Assembly (NCBI RefSeq): GCF_016612505.1
Contig: NZ_JAENRR010000014.1
Coordinates: 1-64,000, forward strand
From: Carboxylicivirga marina
Lineage (GTDB): Bacteria > Bacteroidota > Bacteroidia > Bacteroidales > Marinilabiliaceae
Reading direction: 5' to 3'
Length of the DNA stretch: 64,000 nucleotides
The notes beneath the pieces were generated by a model, which worked only from the letters and a program-made list of their open reading frames with translations, was not told where the DNA came from and did no database searches. This document shows positions 63,363-64,000 of the stretch, one piece after another. Numbering within the stretch: position 1 is the stretch's first letter; every line of letters starts with the position of its first letter. The position numbers and the translations under genes are program-made.

Positions 63363-64000
63363 TTAAATGTCTTTTTTGTGTGAGGTGTTAACAAATAATA
63401 TGTTGCTCATATCGCCATAGTCGATTAGCTTGACAGGATTTTCCTTAACTGTTTCGGGTCTGAAACCAACAATGGCTAAATCGGCATCGGAGCTATGGCT
63501 CATGATCATTTCTTGCGTTGTTTGATTATTCGTCATCGATAAGAATACCACATTAGACGAGGATATCGGCAGACGACCTTCCTGAATCAGTTCGAGTAAT
63601 CGTTTACGCTGTTTCTCTACCTGACTTTCGGGGAAGGTGGCGAATATTTTTATAACTGCATTGCGCCATTCAGGGTGACCCGAAATGATATATGCCAGTA
63701 AGATCATCAGGTTGGCATTTCTAAAGTCAAGTGCACTGATCCAAACATGAATCTCACGTTTATAGCCAAAGCCCTTATACGACGAATTAAGCACACATAC
63801 ATCAAAGCCTGTGGCTTCAAATAGTTGATAGTTGTCCAGTGCATGCTTGAGCGACTCAGGGTTGGTGCGTGAGAATTCGAATAGAATTAAGTTGTTGCCT
63901 TTTCCGCTAATGCCTGATAATTGAATCACCTGAGCAATGGCCGAAGTATAAGACGGACTTATGATTGTATCGAGATATAAACGGCTTTTACTGCCTTCCG
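63363..64000 (-). CDS. SLC12/APC-type amino-acid or cation transporter, C-terminal soluble domain (5' partial)
   Basis: The frame continues to the window edge (the segment before residue V-I-Q-L-S reads REGSKSRLYLDTIISPSYTS), so the GTG at 63929 is not a start. The visible ~210 residues are soluble, with an alpha/beta pattern: LILFEFSRTNPESL, FDVCVLNSSYKGFGY, and VVFLSMTNNQTTQEMIMSHS. This resembles the C-terminal regulatory domain of SLC12-like (cation-chloride or amino-acid permease) proteins of Bacteroidota. The membrane part lies outside the window, so the assignment is tentative. Confidence 0.55.
   Translation of the reverse strand, partial: EGSKSRLYLDTIISPSYTSAIAQVIQLSGISGKGNNLILFEFSRTNPESLKHALDNYQLFEATGFDVCVLNSSYKGFGYKREIHVWISALDFRNANLMILLAYIISGHPEWRNAVIKIFATFPESQVEKQRKRLLELIQEGRLPISSSNVVFLSMTNNQTTQEMIMSHSSDADLAIVGFRPETVKENPVKLIDYGDMSNILFVNTSHKKDI

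Noticed and set aside
1-64000. CRISPR arrays, prophage, insertion sequences or rRNA genes
   Set aside because: No regularly spaced direct repeats, transposase or integrase frames, or rRNA-like stretches were found.

Overview
The window looks like chromosomal DNA from a member of the Bacteroidota, most likely class Bacteroidia and a marine or facultatively aerobic lineage such as Marinilabiliales (the order is an inference). The reasons are: alternative complex III genes instead of a cytochrome bc1, a GldA-type ABC ATPase, the large three-domain IspG, DnaE carrying an N-terminal proofreading exonuclease, an S16 protein with a long charged tail, several TAnnTTTG-type (-7) promoters, few Shine-Dalgarno sequences, and the characteristic gene order NUDIX / pyrE / SRPBCC / birA / rsfS / ftsH / LUD / cdsA / psd. 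Most of the window is core housekeeping DNA. No prophage, CRISPR array, insertion sequence or defence island was seen.

Layout. 1-5.9 kb: two secreted glycoside hydrolases (GH2, cut by the window edge, and GH95), probably the end of a polysaccharide utilisation locus. 6.2-11.2 kb: a DUF6266 protein, tRNA-His, an AlkD-like protein, a class V aminotransferase, a GNAT-like protein and ribosomal protein L31 type B. 11.2-17.2 kb: a GlmU-like protein, Lon protease, a divergent ADP-ribosylglycohydrolase-like protein and an AI-2E family permease. 17.3-25.4 kb: the complete alternative complex III operon in the order actA-B-C-D-F-E, encoding a quinol:electron-acceptor oxidoreductase. 25.4-33.7 kb: a SPOR-like membrane protein, NUDIX and pyrE head to head, then SRPBCC, birA, rsfS, and ftsH-LUD-cdsA-psd. 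33.9-35.9 kb: an oxidase subunit III/IV-like pair without a catalytic subunit, then threonylcarbamoyl-AMP synthase and a thioesterase. 36-46.4 kb: rimM, cobalamin adenosyltransferase, pdxH, gldA, ispG, a secreted protein, asnS, rpoN, a PAP2-like protein and rpsP. 46.5-46.8 kb: a decayed TonB-dependent receptor remnant. 47-58 kb: dnaE, trxA, a YwqK-like lipoprotein, a nucleoside transporter, a bifunctional-nuclease/UVR protein, rplU-rpmA, serS, DUF4286 and ruvC. 58.1-64 kb (minus strand): a TlpA-like protein, coaD, and a three-gene unit with a methyltransferase-glycosyltransferase fusion, a GT39-like membrane glycosyltransferase and the C-terminus of an SLC12/APC-like transporter.

How the genes work together. 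Alternative complex III takes electrons from menaquinol. Its terminal oxidase is not encoded beside it, and the subunit III/IV-like pair 8.5 kb away also lacks a catalytic subunit. FtsH, CdsA and Psd form a membrane quality-control and phospholipid block. The ribosome-linked genes (rpmE, rsfS, rimM, rpsP, rplU, rpmA, asnS, serS, tRNA-His) are scattered, and several have their own promoter. The most unusual items are the TonB receptor remnant, the ADP-ribosylglycohydrolase that has lost two conserved acidic metal-ligand positions, a TlpA-like protein with one active-site Cys replaced by Asn, a tRNA-His with tandem U-U mismatches in the acceptor stem, two related short palindromic elements in spacers of the act operon, and NUDIX/pyrE start codons only 7 bp apart. 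I found no strong evidence for a wholly new multi-gene system.
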